DNA of 64,000 nt, from assembly GCA_013215655.1 (NCBI GenBank), contig JABSOX010000002.1:1-64000 (forward strand). Direction: 5' to 3'. Source of the stretch: Colwellia sp. (GTDB lineage: Bacteria > Pseudomonadota > Gammaproteobacteria > Enterobacterales > Alteromonadaceae). The notes under the pieces are model-generated. The model made no database searches, was not told where the DNA came from, and worked only from the letters and a program-made list of their open reading frames with translations. The position numbers and the translations under genes are program-made. Shown piece after piece: positions 1 through 10,315 of the stretch (the first letter of the stretch is position 1; each line of letters starts with the position of its first letter).

Positions 1-560
1 AACTTGATCGCTTAGTTGAACCTTTTTTAGAAAATGCAAAGCAATTATTTAATGAAGACAATTCATTAGTTTTTATTGCGCCGATGATCAGTGATAAACG
101 TGCTCAGCAGTTTCAACAATTAAAAGACGAAATAGCGCCACAATTACCGATTACCATGGTGATTAACCAAACACATGCGGCTATGGCGGCAAGTGACTGT
201 TTATTAACTGCATCGGGCACTGTCACTTTAGAGGCTGCCTTGATCAAAAGACCAATGGTGATCACTTACAAATTTAATTTATTAACGTATTGGCTGGCCA
301 AATGGCTGGTTAAATTACAATGGTTTTCTTTACCTAATTTACTTGCTAATAAATCCTTAGTACCCGAATTATTACAAAACGATGTTAACCCAGAGCAAAT
401 TGTTCCGTTACTTAAAGAACGTCTTTATACAGAACAAACGCAATTAAATGATGAATTTATGAAAATTCACCATGCACTACGACAAAATGCTAGTGAAAAA
501 GCAGCGACTGCTGTTTTAACCTTAATGACAGTAGAAACCACTAACGATGACGGACAGTGA
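1..560 (+). CDS. lpxB: Lipid-A-disaccharide synthase, C-terminal part (5' end outside window)
   Basis: Cut by the window edge; the reading frame is open from base 3 and runs to the TGA at 558-560, giving about 185 C-terminal residues of a protein usually near 380. LpxB joins UDP-2,3-diacylglucosamine and lipid X to make the tetra-acylated disaccharide of lipid A at the inner membrane. The GT19-type stretch with [14 protein letters not shown], then WLAKWLV and [17 protein letters not shown], matches the nucleotide-sugar-binding half of the family. The next gene, rnhB, follows as in many gammaproteobacteria (lpxB-rnhB-dnaE). The last codons lie inside a 13-base tandem duplication that also creates the stop codon. 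Confidence 0.95.
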   Translation, partial: LDRLVEPFLENAKQLFNEDNSLVFIAPMISDKRAQQFQQLKDEIAPQLPITMVINQTHAAMAASDCLLTASGTVTLEAALIKRPMVITYKFNLLTYWLAKWLVKLQWFSLPNLLANKSLVPELLQNDVNPEQIVPLLKERLYTEQTQLNDEFMKIHHALRQNASEKAATAVLTLMTVETTNDDGQ

Positions 561-571
561 TGACGGACAGG
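546..571 (+). repeat. 13-base tandem duplication across the lpxB stop / rnhB start
   Basis: Two copies of GATGACGGACAG followed by T (546-558) or G (559-571) lie head to tail, with a partial third match (GTGACGG) just after. Thirteen is not a multiple of three, so the copies are read in different frames: the first gives the lpxB tail DDGQ and stop. An upstream rnhB-frame ATG at 547 would read through both copies as a low-complexity Asp/Gly leader. Confidence 0.85.
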
Positions 572-585
572 GTGACGGTAAAACG

Positions 586-1233
586 ATGACTACAAAAGCT
601 AAAAAAATTCTACCCATATTTGAATATCCTACCGCTTATTGTATTGCCGGTGTTGATGAAGTCGGGCGTGGTCCTTTAGTCGGTGATGTCGTTACCGCAG
701 CGGTAATACTTGATCCTGATAATCCCATTGAAGGTTTGATGGACTCAAAAAAACTATCAGAGAAAAAACGTGATGTTTTATCCGTACAAATTAAGGAACG
801 TGCCATCGCATGGGCAATTGGGCGTGCTACCCCAGAAGAAATTGATACCTTAAACATTTTACATGCAACGATGTTAGCAATGCAGCGAGCTGTGCAAGCA
901 TTAGATGTAATGCCCGATCATGTTTTAGTTGATGGTAATCGTTGCCCTACTTTTTTAAGTCATGATGGTGTCATCGCCTGTCAATCTGTCGTGAAAGGTG
1001 ATGATCGTGTTGCCGAAATTAGTGCGGCTTCCATTATAGCCAAAGTTGCTCGCGATCAGGAAATGGTAGACTTAGATAAAAAATATCCTGAATACGGTTT
1101 TGCTAAACATAAAGGTTATCCAACGAAGTTTCATTTAGAAAAGATAAATGAGCACGGTGTTTTAGATTGTTACCGTGTTAGTTTTAAGCCGGTAGCTAAG
1201 GTTATTGCGAATCAAGGGATAATAAGAACTTAA
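586..1233 (+). CDS. rnhB: Ribonuclease HII
   Basis: RNase HII cleaves RNA in RNA/DNA hybrids and 5' of single ribonucleotides in DNA. The N-terminal GVDEVGRGP carries the first catalytic Asp-Glu pair; VLVDGN and the [12 protein letters not shown] block supply the remaining family acidic and basic positions, and the end HKGYPTKFH is typical. I place the start at ATG 586 (215 residues, close to the usual ~200). An in-frame ATG at 547 would add 13 Asp/Gly-rich residues coded by the tandem duplication and overlap lpxB. The stop TAA (1231-1233) overlaps the dnaE ATG by one base, so translation of dnaE is probably coupled. Confidence 0.93.
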   Translation: MTTKAKKILPIFEYPTAYCIAGVDEVGRGPLVGDVVTAAVILDPDNPIEGLMDSKKLSEKKRDVLSVQIKERAIAWAIGRATPEEIDTLNILHATMLAMQRAVQALDVMPDHVLVDGNRCPTFLSHDGVIACQSVVKGDDRVAEISAASIIAKVARDQEMVDLDKKYPEYGFAKHKGYPTKFHLEKINEHGVLDCYRVSFKPVAKVIANQGIIRT

Positions 1234-4200
1234 TGTCACAAGAGCTTTCAGCAGCAGAACCTTCATCAGCAGAGTCATTGCCAGCAGAAATGCCAATTGA
1301 TGATACTTCTCACGATACAAATCAGGAGTATTCTCCTAAGTTTATTCATTTGCGTGTGCACAGTGATTATTCAATGTGTGACGGTCTTAACAAAGTAAAA
1401 CCCATTATTGCTAAAACCGCTGACTTGTTAATGCCGGCAATAGCATTAACGGATCAAACCAATTTGTGTGGCTTAGTGAAATACTATCATGCAGCTCACG
1501 CCTCGGGTGTTAAGCCGATCATTGGTTGTGATTTCTGGGTGCAAAGTGAAGAGTTAGGTGATGAATTATCGCGCTTGGTTGTTATCACCACAAATAATAT
1601 CGGCTATAAAAACCTGACGGAGCTTATTTCTAAAGCTTATTTAAGAGGTCATGTTCAAGGTCGAGCCGTTATTGATAAAGAATGGCTAATTGAATATAAG
1701 TCAGGTTTATTATTACTTTCTGCAGGAAGGGAAGGGGATATCGGTAAAGCTTTAATTAAAGGTAATACCGAGCTTGTCGAGAAAATGGTGGTTTTTTATC
1801 AACAACACTTTCCTGATGATTTTTATTTAGAGCTGATCCGCACCGGTCGAGAAAACGAAGAAAATTATATCCACTTAGCGGTTGCATTGGCTGATCAAGC
1901 TCAGCTACCGGTAGTCGCTACTAATGAAGTGGTTTTTTTAGCTCCTGAAAATTTTGATGCTCATGAAATACGGGTCGCTATTCATGATGGTTTTACTTTA
2001 GATGATAAAAGAAGACCCAAACGATACAGTACCCAGCAATATTTACGTAGCCCTGAGGAAATGTGTGAATTATTTTCAGATATTCCCGAAGCACTTGAAA
2101 ATACCATTGAAATAGCTAAACGTTGTAATGTCACCGTGCGTCTTGGTGAATATGTTTTACCCGATTTCCCTACCGAAGGTTTAGAAATAAACGACTTTTT
2201 TATTAAAGTCTCTGAAGAAGGTTTAGAAAAGCGTCTTGATCAATTATTTGATCGCAATGCGGAAAATTTTGCTGAAATTCGGCAACCTTATGATGAACGG
2301 TTAGCCATTGAGTTAAAAGTTGTCAACAATATGGGATTCCCAGGATATTTCCTCATCGTCATGGAATTTATTCAATGGAGTAAAGATCATAATATACCTG
2401 TTGGTCCTGGTCGTGGTTCGGGAGCCGGCTCTCTAGTTGCTTATGCTTTGGACATCACCGATCTTGATCCCCTAGCGTATGATTTGCTATTTGAACGTTT
2501 TCTTAATCCTGAACGTGTTTCTATGCCTGATTTTGATATTGATTTTTGCATGGACAGACGAGATGAAGTTATTGATCATGTTGCTGAACTTTATGGTCGC
2601 GATGCGGTATCACAAATTATTACTTTTGGTACTATGGCGGCAAAAGCGGTAATTCGCGATGTTGGTCGTGTGCTAGGTCACCCTTATGGTTTTGTTGATC
2701 GTATTTCAAAACTTATTCCGATGACGCCGGGCATGACCTTAGCAAAGGCGTTTGAAGAAGAACCCAAACTTCCTGAAGCTTATGCACAAGACAGTGAAGT
2801 TAAAGATTTGATCGACATGTGTCGCATCTTAGAAGGTACCACACGTAATGCCGGTAAACATGCCGGTGGTGTGGTTATTTCACCGACAACCATCACTGAT
2901 TTTGCGCCTTTATATTGTGATGATGAAGGTAAAAATCCGGTCACCCAATTTGATAAAAACGATGTTGAAGATGCGGGTTTAGTTAAATTCGACTTCCTTG
3001 GTCTACGTACTTTAACCATTTTACAATGGGCCATAGAAATGGCTGATGATAAATTGTTAAAGGCTGGTAAAGAGCCTATAGATATTACCAGTATCGATCT
3101 AGAGGATAAGGACGCCTATAAAGTTTTATTAAGAGCTGAAACTACGGCGGTATTTCAGCTTGAATCAAGTGGTATGAAATCACTGATCGTTAAATTAAAA
3201 CCAGATTGTTTTGAAGATATAATTGCACTTGTGGCTTTGTTTCGTCCAGGCCCCCTACAATCAGGCATGGTTGATAACTTCATTGAACGTAAACATGGTC
3301 GTGAAGCGGTTAGTTACCCCGATGAAAGATGGCAGCATCTTGATTTAAAACCTATTTTAGAACCTACCTACGGCATTATTTTATATCAAGAACAGGTCAT
3401 GCAAATTGCGCAAGTTCTTGCAGGTTACTCTCTTGGCGGCGCGGATATGTTGCGTCGCGCTATGGGTAAGAAAAAACCTGAAGAAATGGCTAAACAGCGT
3501 GCCGGTTTTGAAGAAGGCGCTATTAATCGTGGTGTCGATGGCGAGCTTGCCATGAAAATCTTCGATTTAGTAGAAAAATTTGCGGGTTACGGTTTTAACA
3601 AATCTCATTCGGCAGCGTATGCGTTAGTTTCGTATCAAACCTTGTGGATGAAAACACACTTTCCTGCACCGTTTCTGGCGGCAGTCATGTCAGCAGATAT
3701 GGATAATACCGAAAAAATCGTTACCCTTGTCGATGAATGTGGAAACATGAAAATCGACTTATTGCCGCCAGATGTTAACGTCGGACAATATAAGTTTACT
3801 GTTAATGAAGATAACCAAATTGTTTATGGTATTGGTGCTATTAAAGGGGTCGGTGAAGGACCCATTGAAGCTATTATTGCCGCGCGTGAAAAAGACGGGG
3901 AATTTGCCGACTTATTTGATTTTTGTGCCCGTCTTGATCTTAAAAAAATTAATAAACGTATACTTGAGAAACTCATTAAAGCAGGAGCTATGGATGCGCT
4001 TGGACCTCAAGCAAAGTGTCCTCAAGGGAAAGTTCCTCAAGATAATTCTCCGGAAAAGAAAACACCACATCGTGCCGCATTATTTGCAACTTTACCTGAT
4101 GCGATAAAAGCCGCTGATCAACATGCAAAAGCGCAAGCTTTAGGGCAAGAAGACCTATTTGGTTTAATTAATGAGGCTCCTGAAGATACCCGTCAGTCAT

Positions 4201-4868
4201 TTAAAGACGTGCCAATGTGGGCAGAAGAAATTTGGCTTAATGGTGAAAAAGAAACCTTAGGACTATACCTTACTGGACATCCTATTAATCGTTACTTGGC
4301 TGAAATTAAACATTATGCCAGCGGACGATTAGTGAGCATGCAACCCTCAGGAAAAGATCGGACGACTGTCGCGGTTGGTTTGGTTATTGGTGTACGCGTT
4401 TTAGTGAATAAAAGAGGTCGTCGCTGGGCATTAGTTACCTTAGATGATAAAAGTGCACGTATAGATATTCGACTATTCCCTGATGATTATGATACCTTTG
4501 CAGAGCTTTTGGTAACAGACGCTATTTTGGTCTGTCGTGGGCAGGTCAGCTTTGATGAATATTCTGGTGGTAATACCATGACCGCCCGAGATATAATGAC
4601 CATTGCAGATGCCCGAGAAAATTACGTGACATCACTTGATGTACAAGTGAATCGCATGGCAATAGCAGATAACTTTATAGAACAATTTACAGAAGTATTG
4701 TCTCCTTATAAAGACGGTACTTGCCCTGTTCGAGTATTTTACCAGCGTGAAGAGGCGCAAGGTATGCTTGAGTTAGGCGTACAATGGCGGGTAACCCCAG
4801 CAGATTTATTAATACATGAATTAAAAACACTGCTGGGTGATGAAAAAATAGCCCTAAAATTTAAATAG
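1233..4868 (+). CDS. dnaE: DNA polymerase III alpha subunit
   Basis: Catalytic subunit of the replicative polymerase. An N-terminal PHP domain begins at [10 protein letters not shown] (residue 39). The polymerase catalytic acidic residues are in MPDFDIDF, D433 and D435, equivalent to E. coli D401/D403; [16 protein letters not shown] and [18 protein letters not shown] are intact, and an OB-fold and tau-binding C terminus follow. At 1211 residues it is about 50 longer than the E. coli protein. The extra length is explained by a Ser/Glu-rich N-terminal extension of about 31 residues before the PHP domain and by a pentapeptide-repeat insertion at residues 925-944. Fourth gene of the lpx-rnhB-dnaE-accA arrangement; start overlaps the rnhB stop. 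Confidence 0.97.
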   Translation: MSQELSAAEPSSAESLPAEMPIDDTSHDTNQEYSPKFIHLRVHSDYSMCDGLNKVKPIIAKTADLLMPAIALTDQTNLCGLVKYYHAAHASGVKPIIGCDFWVQSEELGDELSRLVVITTNNIGYKNLTELISKAYLRGHVQGRAVIDKEWLIEYKSGLLLLSAGREGDIGKALIKGNTELVEKMVVFYQQHFPDDFYLELIRTGRENEENYIHLAVALADQAQLPVVATNEVVFLAPENFDAHEIRVAIHDGFTLDDKRRPKRYSTQQYLRSPEEMCELFSDIPEALENTIEIAKRCNVTVRLGEYVLPDFPTEGLEINDFFIKVSEEGLEKRLDQLFDRNAENFAEIRQPYDERLAIELKVVNNMGFPGYFLIVMEFIQWSKDHNIPVGPGRGSGAGSLVAYALDITDLDPLAYDLLFERFLNPERVSMPDFDIDFCMDRRDEVIDHVAELYGRDAVSQIITFGTMAAKAVIRDVGRVLGHPYGFVDRISKLIPMTPGMTLAKAFEEEPKLPEAYAQDSEVKDLIDMCRILEGTTRNAGKHAGGVVISPTTITDFAPLYCDDEGKNPVTQFDKNDVEDAGLVKFDFLGLRTLTILQWAIEMADDKLLKAGKEPIDITSIDLEDKDAYKVLLRAETTAVFQLESSGMKSLIVKLKPDCFEDIIALVALFRPGPLQSGMVDNFIERKHGREAVSYPDERWQHLDLKPILEPTYGIILYQEQVMQIAQVLAGYSLGGADMLRRAMGKKKPEEMAKQRAGFEEGAINRGVDGELAMKIFDLVEKFAGYGFNKSHSAAYALVSYQTLWMKTHFPAPFLAAVMSADMDNTEKIVTLVDECGNMKIDLLPPDVNVGQYKFTVNEDNQIVYGIGAIKGVGEGPIEAIIAAREKDGEFADLFDFCARLDLKKINKRILEKLIKAGAMDALGPQAKCPQGKVPQDNSPEKKTPHRAALFATLPDAIKAADQHAKAQALGQEDLFGLINEAPEDTRQSFKDVPMWAEEIWLNGEKETLGLYLTGHPINRYLAEIKHYASGRLVSMQPSGKDRTTVAVGLVIGVRVLVNKRGRRWALVTLDDKSARIDIRLFPDDYDTFAELLVTDAILVCRGQVSFDEYSGGNTMTARDIMTIADARENYVTSLDVQVNRMAIADNFIEQFTEVLSPYKDGTCPVRVFYQREEAQGMLELGVQWRVTPADLLIHELKTLLGDEKIALKFK
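4005..4064 (+). repeat. Four 15-base units coding a pentapeptide repeat inside dnaE
   Basis: Within dnaE, codons 925-944 read [20 protein letters not shown]. The first three DNA units all begin CCTCAAG and sit exactly 15 bases apart (4005, 4020, 4035); the fourth (4050) is diverged. The flanks, LGP before and HRAAL after, are contiguous in the E. coli protein, so this is a net insertion at a surface linker in the C-terminal third, most simply by replication slippage. Confidence 0.8.
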
Positions 4869-4919
4869 GCTTTGCTTAAATAAAGCTGCGAAGCGACGAA
4901 CATAGGTAAAAATAAAAAC

Positions 4920-5821
4920 ATGTCATTAAATTTTTTAGACTTCGAGCAACCGATAGCGGAACTTGATGCAAAAATTGAAGAATTAGAGCTAGTAAATAAT
5001 GGTCAAGATCTTGATCTTAACTTAGAAGAGCAAATCACGCAGTTACGTGAAAAAAATAATGAGTTAACGAATAAAATATTTTCAAATTTAGACCCATGGC
5101 AAACGGCGCGTGTTGCTCGTCATCCTCAGCGCCCTTATACTTTAGATTATATTGCTCGTATTTTTACTGACTTTGATGAACTTGCTGGTGACAGAGCTTA
5201 TGCTAATGACCGTGCCATTGTTGGTGGCACGGCACGTTTAGATGGTAAACCGGTAATGATCATTGGTCATCAAAAAGGTCGCTCAACGGCTGAGAAAGTA
5301 AAACGAAATTTTGGTATGCCACGCCCAGAAGGATACCGTAAAGCTTTACGTTTAATGAAGATGGCAGAGCGTTTTAATATGCCAATCATTACCTTTATTG
5401 ATACTCCAGGCGCATACCCAGGAGTTGGCGCAGAAGAGCGTGGTCAAAGTGAAGCTATCGCAACTAACTTAAAAGTAATGGCGCGTTTAACTGTTCCTAT
5501 TGTTTGTACCGTTATTGGTGAAGGTGGCTCAGGCGGTGCTTTAGCCATTGGTGTTGGCGATCGTGTTAATATGCTGAAGTATTCGACTTATGCGGTGATC
5601 TCTCCGGAAGGTTGTGCTTCAATTTTATGGAAAACGGCTGAGAAAGCACCAACAGCTGCAGAAGCTATGGGCATAACGCCCACACGAATCGTGACATGGA
5701 TAAAATGGCTGCATTTTTAAAACAAGGACTAAAAGCGAGCTTAGCGTCTTTAGATGGCTTATCAAAAGATGAGTTAATTGAACAACGCTACGATCGATTG
5801 ATGTCGTTTGGTTATTGCTAA
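4920..5821 (+). pseudogene. accA: Acetyl-CoA carboxylase carboxyltransferase alpha subunit, disrupted by internal deletion and frameshift
   Basis: AccA transfers the carboxyl group from biotin to acetyl-CoA to make malonyl-CoA. Residues 1-253 are a normal AccA, from the coiled N terminus through [19 protein letters not shown] and [15 protein letters not shown] to AEAMGIT (ends 5678). The frame then runs into foreign sequence and stops at 5720. The rest of AccA continues from about 5678 in another frame, beginning [17 protein letters not shown] and ending YDRLMSFGYC at 5819-5821. Compared with E. coli about 20 residues (the RLKEL...PLGG stretch) are missing at the junction, and frame arithmetic requires a net loss of 3n+1 bases, for example 58 or 61. 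AccA is normally essential, so this is a sequencing or assembly fault, or a second copy exists elsewhere. Confidence 0.88.
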
Positions 5822-5851
5822 TATCGATGTTTGGTAATACTTCCTCTTTTG

Positions 5852-5880
5852 AAAGCACTTAAATAGTGCTTTTTTTGTTT
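5852..5880 (+). terminator. Rho-independent terminator after accA
   Basis: Perfect 8-bp stem AAAGCACT/AGTGCTTT with a 5-base loop, followed by a run of seven T and more T-rich sequence. It separates the lpxB-accA run from tilS. Confidence 0.8.
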
Positions 5881-5901
5881 TTATTGCTACAGAAGATTTG
5901 A

Positions 5902-7275
5902 ATGTTAACTATTGAGTCAACACTTGCACGTTTTTTTCAACAATACCCTAACAAGGATATTGTTGTAGCTTACAGTGGCGGAATTGATTCTCAAGTGCTC
6001 CTGTATGCCCTTGCTCAATTAGCCAAGCAAAATATTCTTAGTAATAAAATCAGTATTTGTCATGTTAATCATGGTTTAAGTGAAAATGCACTAACGTGGC
6101 AGCTCTTCGCAAAACAACAAGCTCAACAATTAGGACTACCTATAGAAGTTTGTGAAGTAAATGTTGTACCTCAAAAACAACATAGTCTTGAAGAGCTTGC
6201 TCGAGATGCTCGATATAAAGCATTACAAGAGTCATCTGTAGACCATGCTTTAATTGTCACCGGTCATCATAGTGACGATCAAAGCGAAACTTTTTTACTT
6301 GCGATAAAGCGTGGTGCTGGCTTAAAAGGTCTATCGGCAATGAAAACCATTATGCCTTTGGGTAAACAGATATTAGTTAGACCTTTGTTGAATATTTCTC
6401 GTCAAATGATCATGGATTATGCTAACAAGCATCAGCTTTCATGGATTGAGGATGAGTCGAATCAAGATAGTCGTTTTGATCGCAATTTTATTCGTCATAA
6501 CATTATGCCGGTATTAACGGAGCGCTGGCCAAGTATGTTAACAACCATTGCTCGTAGTGCGTTGCATTGTCAGGAAGCTGAATCGTTGTTAAGAGAATTA
6601 GCGGCGCAAGATCTTAAGTTTTGCCAAATATCACAAACTAGTCTTTCAGTTGAAGAAATAAAAAAATTATCAAAAGCGCGATTTAACAACCTTATTCGAT
6701 ACTTTTTGCAAAACCATCAATGTTTAATGCCGAGCACTGAACAGTTAGAACAAGTGCATAATCAACTTAGTGCAGCAGCAGATAAAATACCAGCAGTTAA
6801 AGTAGGTCACAGCTGGTTAAGACGCTTTAAAGGTGAACTTTATTTAACGGCTGATTTTGACGATGTTTCTAGTTGGGTGTATGAGATTGATGTTCAACGT
6901 GAACTTTATTTACAACAAATTCAATTACCTGATAAACTTGGGGTTTTGATTGTTAATGCTGAGTTTATTGATACAGATATCGATAACTTTGATAACGGAG
7001 TAATAACACAACACCAAGTTATTCCTCCAAATCGAGGTCAAAAAGTGATGATAAAATTTTCTCATAGAAATCCTAAGTGTTTACCTGACTATCGGCAACA
7101 TTCAAGATCTCTAAAAAAGGTATTACAAGAGTTATCAATTGCACCTTGGCTACGGCAACGGTTACCTTTTCTTTATTATGATGAGCAGTTAGTGGGGGTT
7201 ATTGGGCATTTCATTTGTAAGCCTTTTATTCCAGAGAAAGGTGAACCTGCTTTAAATATCCGTTGGACTAAATAA
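5902..7275 (+). CDS. tilS: tRNA(Ile)-lysidine synthase
   Basis: TilS ligates lysine to C34 of the CAU-anticodon tRNA-Ile, switching it from Met to Ile decoding. The N-terminal PP-loop ATPase signature SGGIDS is at residues 25-30, followed by the family motifs HVNHGLS, RDARYKAL, VTGHHSDDQSETFLL and RNFIRHNIMPVL. The C-terminal substrate-binding domain includes KCLPDYRQHSRSLKKVLQE and PFLYYDEQLVGVIGHF. At 457 residues it is slightly longer than the E. coli enzyme (about 430). ATG 5902 has only a weak upstream AGAAG. It follows accA on the same strand but behind a terminator, so it is probably its own unit. Confidence 0.95.
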   Translation: MLTIESTLARFFQQYPNKDIVVAYSGGIDSQVLLYALAQLAKQNILSNKISICHVNHGLSENALTWQLFAKQQAQQLGLPIEVCEVNVVPQKQHSLEELARDARYKALQESSVDHALIVTGHHSDDQSETFLLAIKRGAGLKGLSAMKTIMPLGKQILVRPLLNISRQMIMDYANKHQLSWIEDESNQDSRFDRNFIRHNIMPVLTERWPSMLTTIARSALHCQEAESLLRELAAQDLKFCQISQTSLSVEEIKKLSKARFNNLIRYFLQNHQCLMPSTEQLEQVHNQLSAAADKIPAVKVGHSWLRRFKGELYLTADFDDVSSWVYEIDVQRELYLQQIQLPDKLGVLIVNAEFIDTDIDNFDNGVITQHQVIPPNRGQKVMIKFSHRNPKCLPDYRQHSRSLKKVLQELSIAPWLRQRLPFLYYDEQLVGVIGHFICKPFIPEKGEPALNIRWTK

Positions 7276-7363
7276 AAGTTAAATCAGATTAAATACTTGC
7301 TAAGATGGTAAACGTCTTGTGCAATTAATAACAATTAAAATTAAAATAAGAAAAATAAAAATT

Positions 7364-8599
7364 ATGATCTCAGAAACTCAACCTATAGAAAATACCTCTT
7401 TATTTAAAAAAATAAAATCAATCAATATCATTAATCAAATCGTTATCGCTATTATCTTAGGCGTGTTACTGGCGGTGGTTGCACCCGATACTGCCAAATC
7501 ACTTTCAATGCTAGGAAGTTTATTTGTTAATGCGTTAAAAGCCGTAGCGCCAATCTTGGTATTGATTTTAGTTGCCTCTTCAATAGCTAATCAAAAAGCA
7601 AACAGTGACGCAAATTTAAAGCCTATTGTTGGTCTTTATTTGCTAGGAACAATAACGGCTGCGTTGGTTGCTGTTGGGATGAGTTTTATATTTCCGGTGC
7701 ATCTTACTTTAGATTTAGCTGGCGCTGTTGCTAATCCACCCAAAGGATTATCTGAAGTATTAACCACCTTAGCCTTTAAAGTTGTTGATAATCCGATAAA
7801 TGCCTTAGCAACAGGTAACTTTATTGGTATTTTAGCCTGGGGATTAGGATTAGGTTTTGCGTTGAAAAAAGGCAGTGATTCAACAAAAGTGATGGTGCAT
7901 GATTTTGCAGAGGCAGTTTCTAGTATCGTTAAAATAGTTATTCGTTTTGCTCCTTTAGGTATCCTAGGATTGGTTGCCAATACTATTGCTACCACAGGTT
8001 TTTCTGCTTTAGGTGAATTCAGTCATTTGGTGTTAGTGTTATTAAGTTCAATGTTGATCATTGCTTTAGTGGTAAATCCTATTATTGTTTTTGTTATTAT
8101 GCGCAAAAATCCGTACCCATTGGTCTTAACCTGTCTTAAAGAGTCGGGTATTACTGCATTCTTTACTCGAAGTTCGGCGGCGAATATTCCAGTGAATATG
8201 GAATTGTGTAAAAAGTTGGATTTACATGAAGATACTTATTCTGTTTCTATTCCTTTAGGAGCTACCGTTAATATGGCTGGGGCGGCGATTACCATTACCG
8301 TATTAACGTTAGCAGCAGCCAATTCTTTACAAATAGAAGTCGATTTTGGTACGGCAATATTACTGAGTGTTATTGCCGCTGTATCTGCTTGTGGCGCATC
8401 AGGTGTTGCTGGTGGTTCGCTGTTACTTATACCACTTGCTTGTGGATTATTTGGTATCAATAGTGATATTGCCATGCAGGTTGTTGCTATTGGTTTTATT
8501 ATTGGTGTTATTCAAGACTCTGCTGAAACGGCGTTAAATAGTTCAACAGATGTAGTTTTTACTGCTGCAGCTTCTCATCATATTACTAAAAATTTATAA
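7364..8599 (+). CDS. sstT: Serine/threonine:sodium symporter
   Basis: Dicarboxylate/amino acid:cation symporter family (DAACS). The match to E. coli SstT is strong across the length: [77 protein letters not shown] and [16 protein letters not shown], the last three forming the re-entrant-loop substrate and Na+ sites. About eight membrane segments. A GTG at 7319 would add 15 Ile/Lys-rich residues; ATG 7364 gives 411 residues, the family length, so I use that. No convincing ribosome site is visible for either. Confidence 0.93.
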   Translation: MISETQPIENTSLFKKIKSINIINQIVIAIILGVLLAVVAPDTAKSLSMLGSLFVNALKAVAPILVLILVASSIANQKANSDANLKPIVGLYLLGTITAALVAVGMSFIFPVHLTLDLAGAVANPPKGLSEVLTTLAFKVVDNPINALATGNFIGILAWGLGLGFALKKGSDSTKVMVHDFAEAVSSIVKIVIRFAPLGILGLVANTIATTGFSALGEFSHLVLVLLSSMLIIALVVNPIIVFVIMRKNPYPLVLTCLKESGITAFFTRSSAANIPVNMELCKKLDLHEDTYSVSIPLGATVNMAGAAITITVLTLAAANSLQIEVDFGTAILLSVIAAVSACGASGVAGGSLLLIPLACGLFGINSDIAMQVVAIGFIIGVIQDSAETALNSSTDVVFTAAASHHITKNL

Positions 8600-8611
8600 T
8601 CCTTATTTAAA

Positions 8612-8648
8612 GCTCTATTATCAATTTTTTATTTGCTGATGATAGAGC
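8612..8648 (+). terminator. Hairpin downstream of sstT
   Basis: Stem GCTCTATTATCA (8612-8623) pairs with TGATGATAGAGC (8637-8648), 11 Watson-Crick pairs and one G-U. There is no clear T tract after it, so it may be a weak or Rho-assisted terminator or an mRNA-end stabiliser. Confidence 0.4.
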
Positions 8649-8728
8649 CGCTCTCTTCCTCTATTAAACTATTTCCCGATGCTTGAATATAAGGCATAAT
8701 AGCGCCAAAATTTTCAATGGACATTATC

Positions 8729-9298
8729 ATGCCAGCACAACAAGCATTACAAAGTCGTAGTAACAATAGCTGTGAGCTTTGCACATCTACAAATAATTTA
8801 TCAGTATACCCTGTTCCACCAACGAGTGATTTAAGTGCACAGCAGAGTATTTACCTTTGTGATACTTGTATTAGCCAAATTGAAGGTAATGTTGAACTTG
8901 ATATCAATCATTGGCGTTGTTTAAACGACAGTATGTGGAACCAAGAGCCTGCTGTACAAGTCATGTCATATCGGATGTTACATAAATTATCGACAGAAAG
9001 CTGGGCACAAGACGCATTAGAAATGATTTATATGGAAGATGACGTTAAAACATGGGCTGAGCAAGGCATTGCTGCAGAAGAGCGTGAAGGACCAACACGT
9101 GATAGTAATGGTGCTGAGTTACAAGATGGTGATGATGTTACTTTAATTAAAGATCTAAAAGTTAAAGGGGCTAATTTTACCGCTAAACAAGGAACGTTAG
9201 TCAGAGGTATTACCTTGACTGATAATCCTGAGCATATTGAAGGAAAAGTAAACGGTACACGTATAGTACTTGTTTCTGCTTATTTGAAAAAAGCTTAA
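8729..9298 (+). CDS. PhnA-like zinc-ribbon protein
   Basis: The N-terminal half has two Cys pairs, SCELC and LCDTC, spaced like a zinc ribbon. The C-terminal part (DSNGAELQDGDDVTLIKDLKVK and onward to IEGKVNGTRIVLVSAYLKK) is a clear PhnA C-terminal SH3-like domain. Despite the historical name, the cellular role of PhnA-family proteins is not established in most bacteria, and there is no phosphonate gene nearby. ATG 8729 gives MPAQQALQSR before the first Cys pair and has a GGA eight bases upstream; ATG 8717, in frame four codons earlier, is the alternative. Confidence 0.82.
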   Translation: MPAQQALQSRSNNSCELCTSTNNLSVYPVPPTSDLSAQQSIYLCDTCISQIEGNVELDINHWRCLNDSMWNQEPAVQVMSYRMLHKLSTESWAQDALEMIYMEDDVKTWAEQGIAAEEREGPTRDSNGAELQDGDDVTLIKDLKVKGANFTAKQGTLVRGITLTDNPEHIEGKVNGTRIVLVSAYLKKA

Positions 9299-9326
9299 TA
9301 AATTTTATAAGAGAAATTACCCTGTA

Positions 9327-9365
9327 GAGAGATAAGTATTCGATGACTTATTTCTCTTTTGTTAT
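9327..9365 (+). terminator. Probable terminator after the PhnA-like gene
   Basis: AGAGATAAGT and ACTTATTTCTCT can pair around an 8-base loop (two unpaired T in the 3' arm), followed by TTTTGTT. It lies in the 212-base gap before the PAP2 gene, in which I see nothing else distinct. Confidence 0.5.
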
Positions 9366-9525
9366 TAGCTTAGGTATTGTTAAATCCAGCGTGCCACTGT
9401 CAACTGAACTTTTTATTTATACAATTAATACGCCTTGTTTGTCTGCATTTCTTGCTTAAAATATAACAGCCGTTTATTCTTGCGGAAACTTTAAAACTAT
9501 CGCAAATTTATTGGATAAAAAATTG

Positions 9526-10200
9526 ATGAAATTCATTATGAGATATTGGGAAATTCCGCTATTCATCGCGTTTATTTTTTTAAGTATATTTTTTTCACCA
9601 TTAGATCTGTGGATAACAGCGTATTTTTGGACACCAGAAGCCGGCTTTTATATGAAAGATAGTGGGTGGGCTGATTTTTTATATGTTGTTTTTAAACATA
9701 TGCCAAAATTTATTTTGCCTATATTGTTGTTTGCGATGATATACCCTCAATTTAAAAAGGCTTATAAAAGCGCTCAAAAAAAGGCGACATTTTTGTTTGT
9801 CGTTTTATTGATTGGTCCGGGCATTATTGTCCATTTAGTCTTTAAAGATCACTGGGATCGTCCAAGACCAAGAGATGTTGTACAATTTCAAGGGGAAAAA
9901 GAATTTAATCCTGCCTTTATTATGGCTGATCAACCTGGGAAAAATAAAAGCTTTGCCAGTGGTCATGCGGCAATGGGCTTTTTCTTTATCGCATTTGCCT
10001 GGATTGCACGACAAAGACGTTATTTTTGGTTAGGAATGACCATTGGTGGTTTAGTGAGTTTAGGAAGAATGGTGCAGGGAGGTCATTTTTTAACTGATAT
10101 ATTAACTGCTGCATTTGTGGTTTATTTTACTTGTCAGGTAGTTGCATATTATATATTGGGCTATAGTCGAATTCGCCCTGAGAAGCTTGATTCTAATTAA
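9526..10200 (+). CDS. PAP2-family membrane phosphatase
   Basis: Integral membrane phosphatase of the type-2 phosphatidic acid phosphatase family. Counting from the TTG at 9511, all three catalytic blocks are present: KDHWDRPRPR (112-121), SFASGH (147-152) and R186/H192/D196 in GRMVQGGHFLTD. About six membrane helices, with N-terminal and C-terminal pairs flanking the active-site loops, which should face the periplasm. The layout resembles the LpxE/lipid phosphatase branch more than soluble acid phosphatases, so lipid A or a prenyl/phospholipid phosphate is a plausible substrate, but this is inference. ATG 9526 is chosen over TTG 9511, which would add five residues. The next gene codes a barrel-like envelope protein. 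Confidence 0.85.
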   Translation: MKFIMRYWEIPLFIAFIFLSIFFSPLDLWITAYFWTPEAGFYMKDSGWADFLYVVFKHMPKFILPILLFAMIYPQFKKAYKSAQKKATFLFVVLLIGPGIIVHLVFKDHWDRPRPRDVVQFQGEKEFNPAFIMADQPGKNKSFASGHAAMGFFFIAFAWIARQRRYFWLGMTIGGLVSLGRMVQGGHFLTDILTAAFVVYFTCQVVAYYILGYSRIRPEKLDSN

Positions 10201-10315
10201 CCTATTTATTATAAAATAGAAAACTGATAGAGATCAAAGATCTTACATTTTATTACGCTTTGTTTTTTTTATATATGTTAACATGTCGCGATTTTTATAC
10301 TCCGGAATGATTTAA

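Noticed and set aside
3772..4107. A 111-codon open frame inside dnaE
   Set aside because: It is another frame of dnaE; composition is Leu/Lys-rich without family resemblance and the dnaE frame is continuous.
7636..7995. A 119-codon minus-strand frame inside sstT
   Set aside because: Antisense of a membrane-protein gene, a usual source of open frames; no independent support.
8729..9298. Phosphonate metabolism
   Set aside because: PhnA-like proteins are widespread without phosphonate genes and none are present here.
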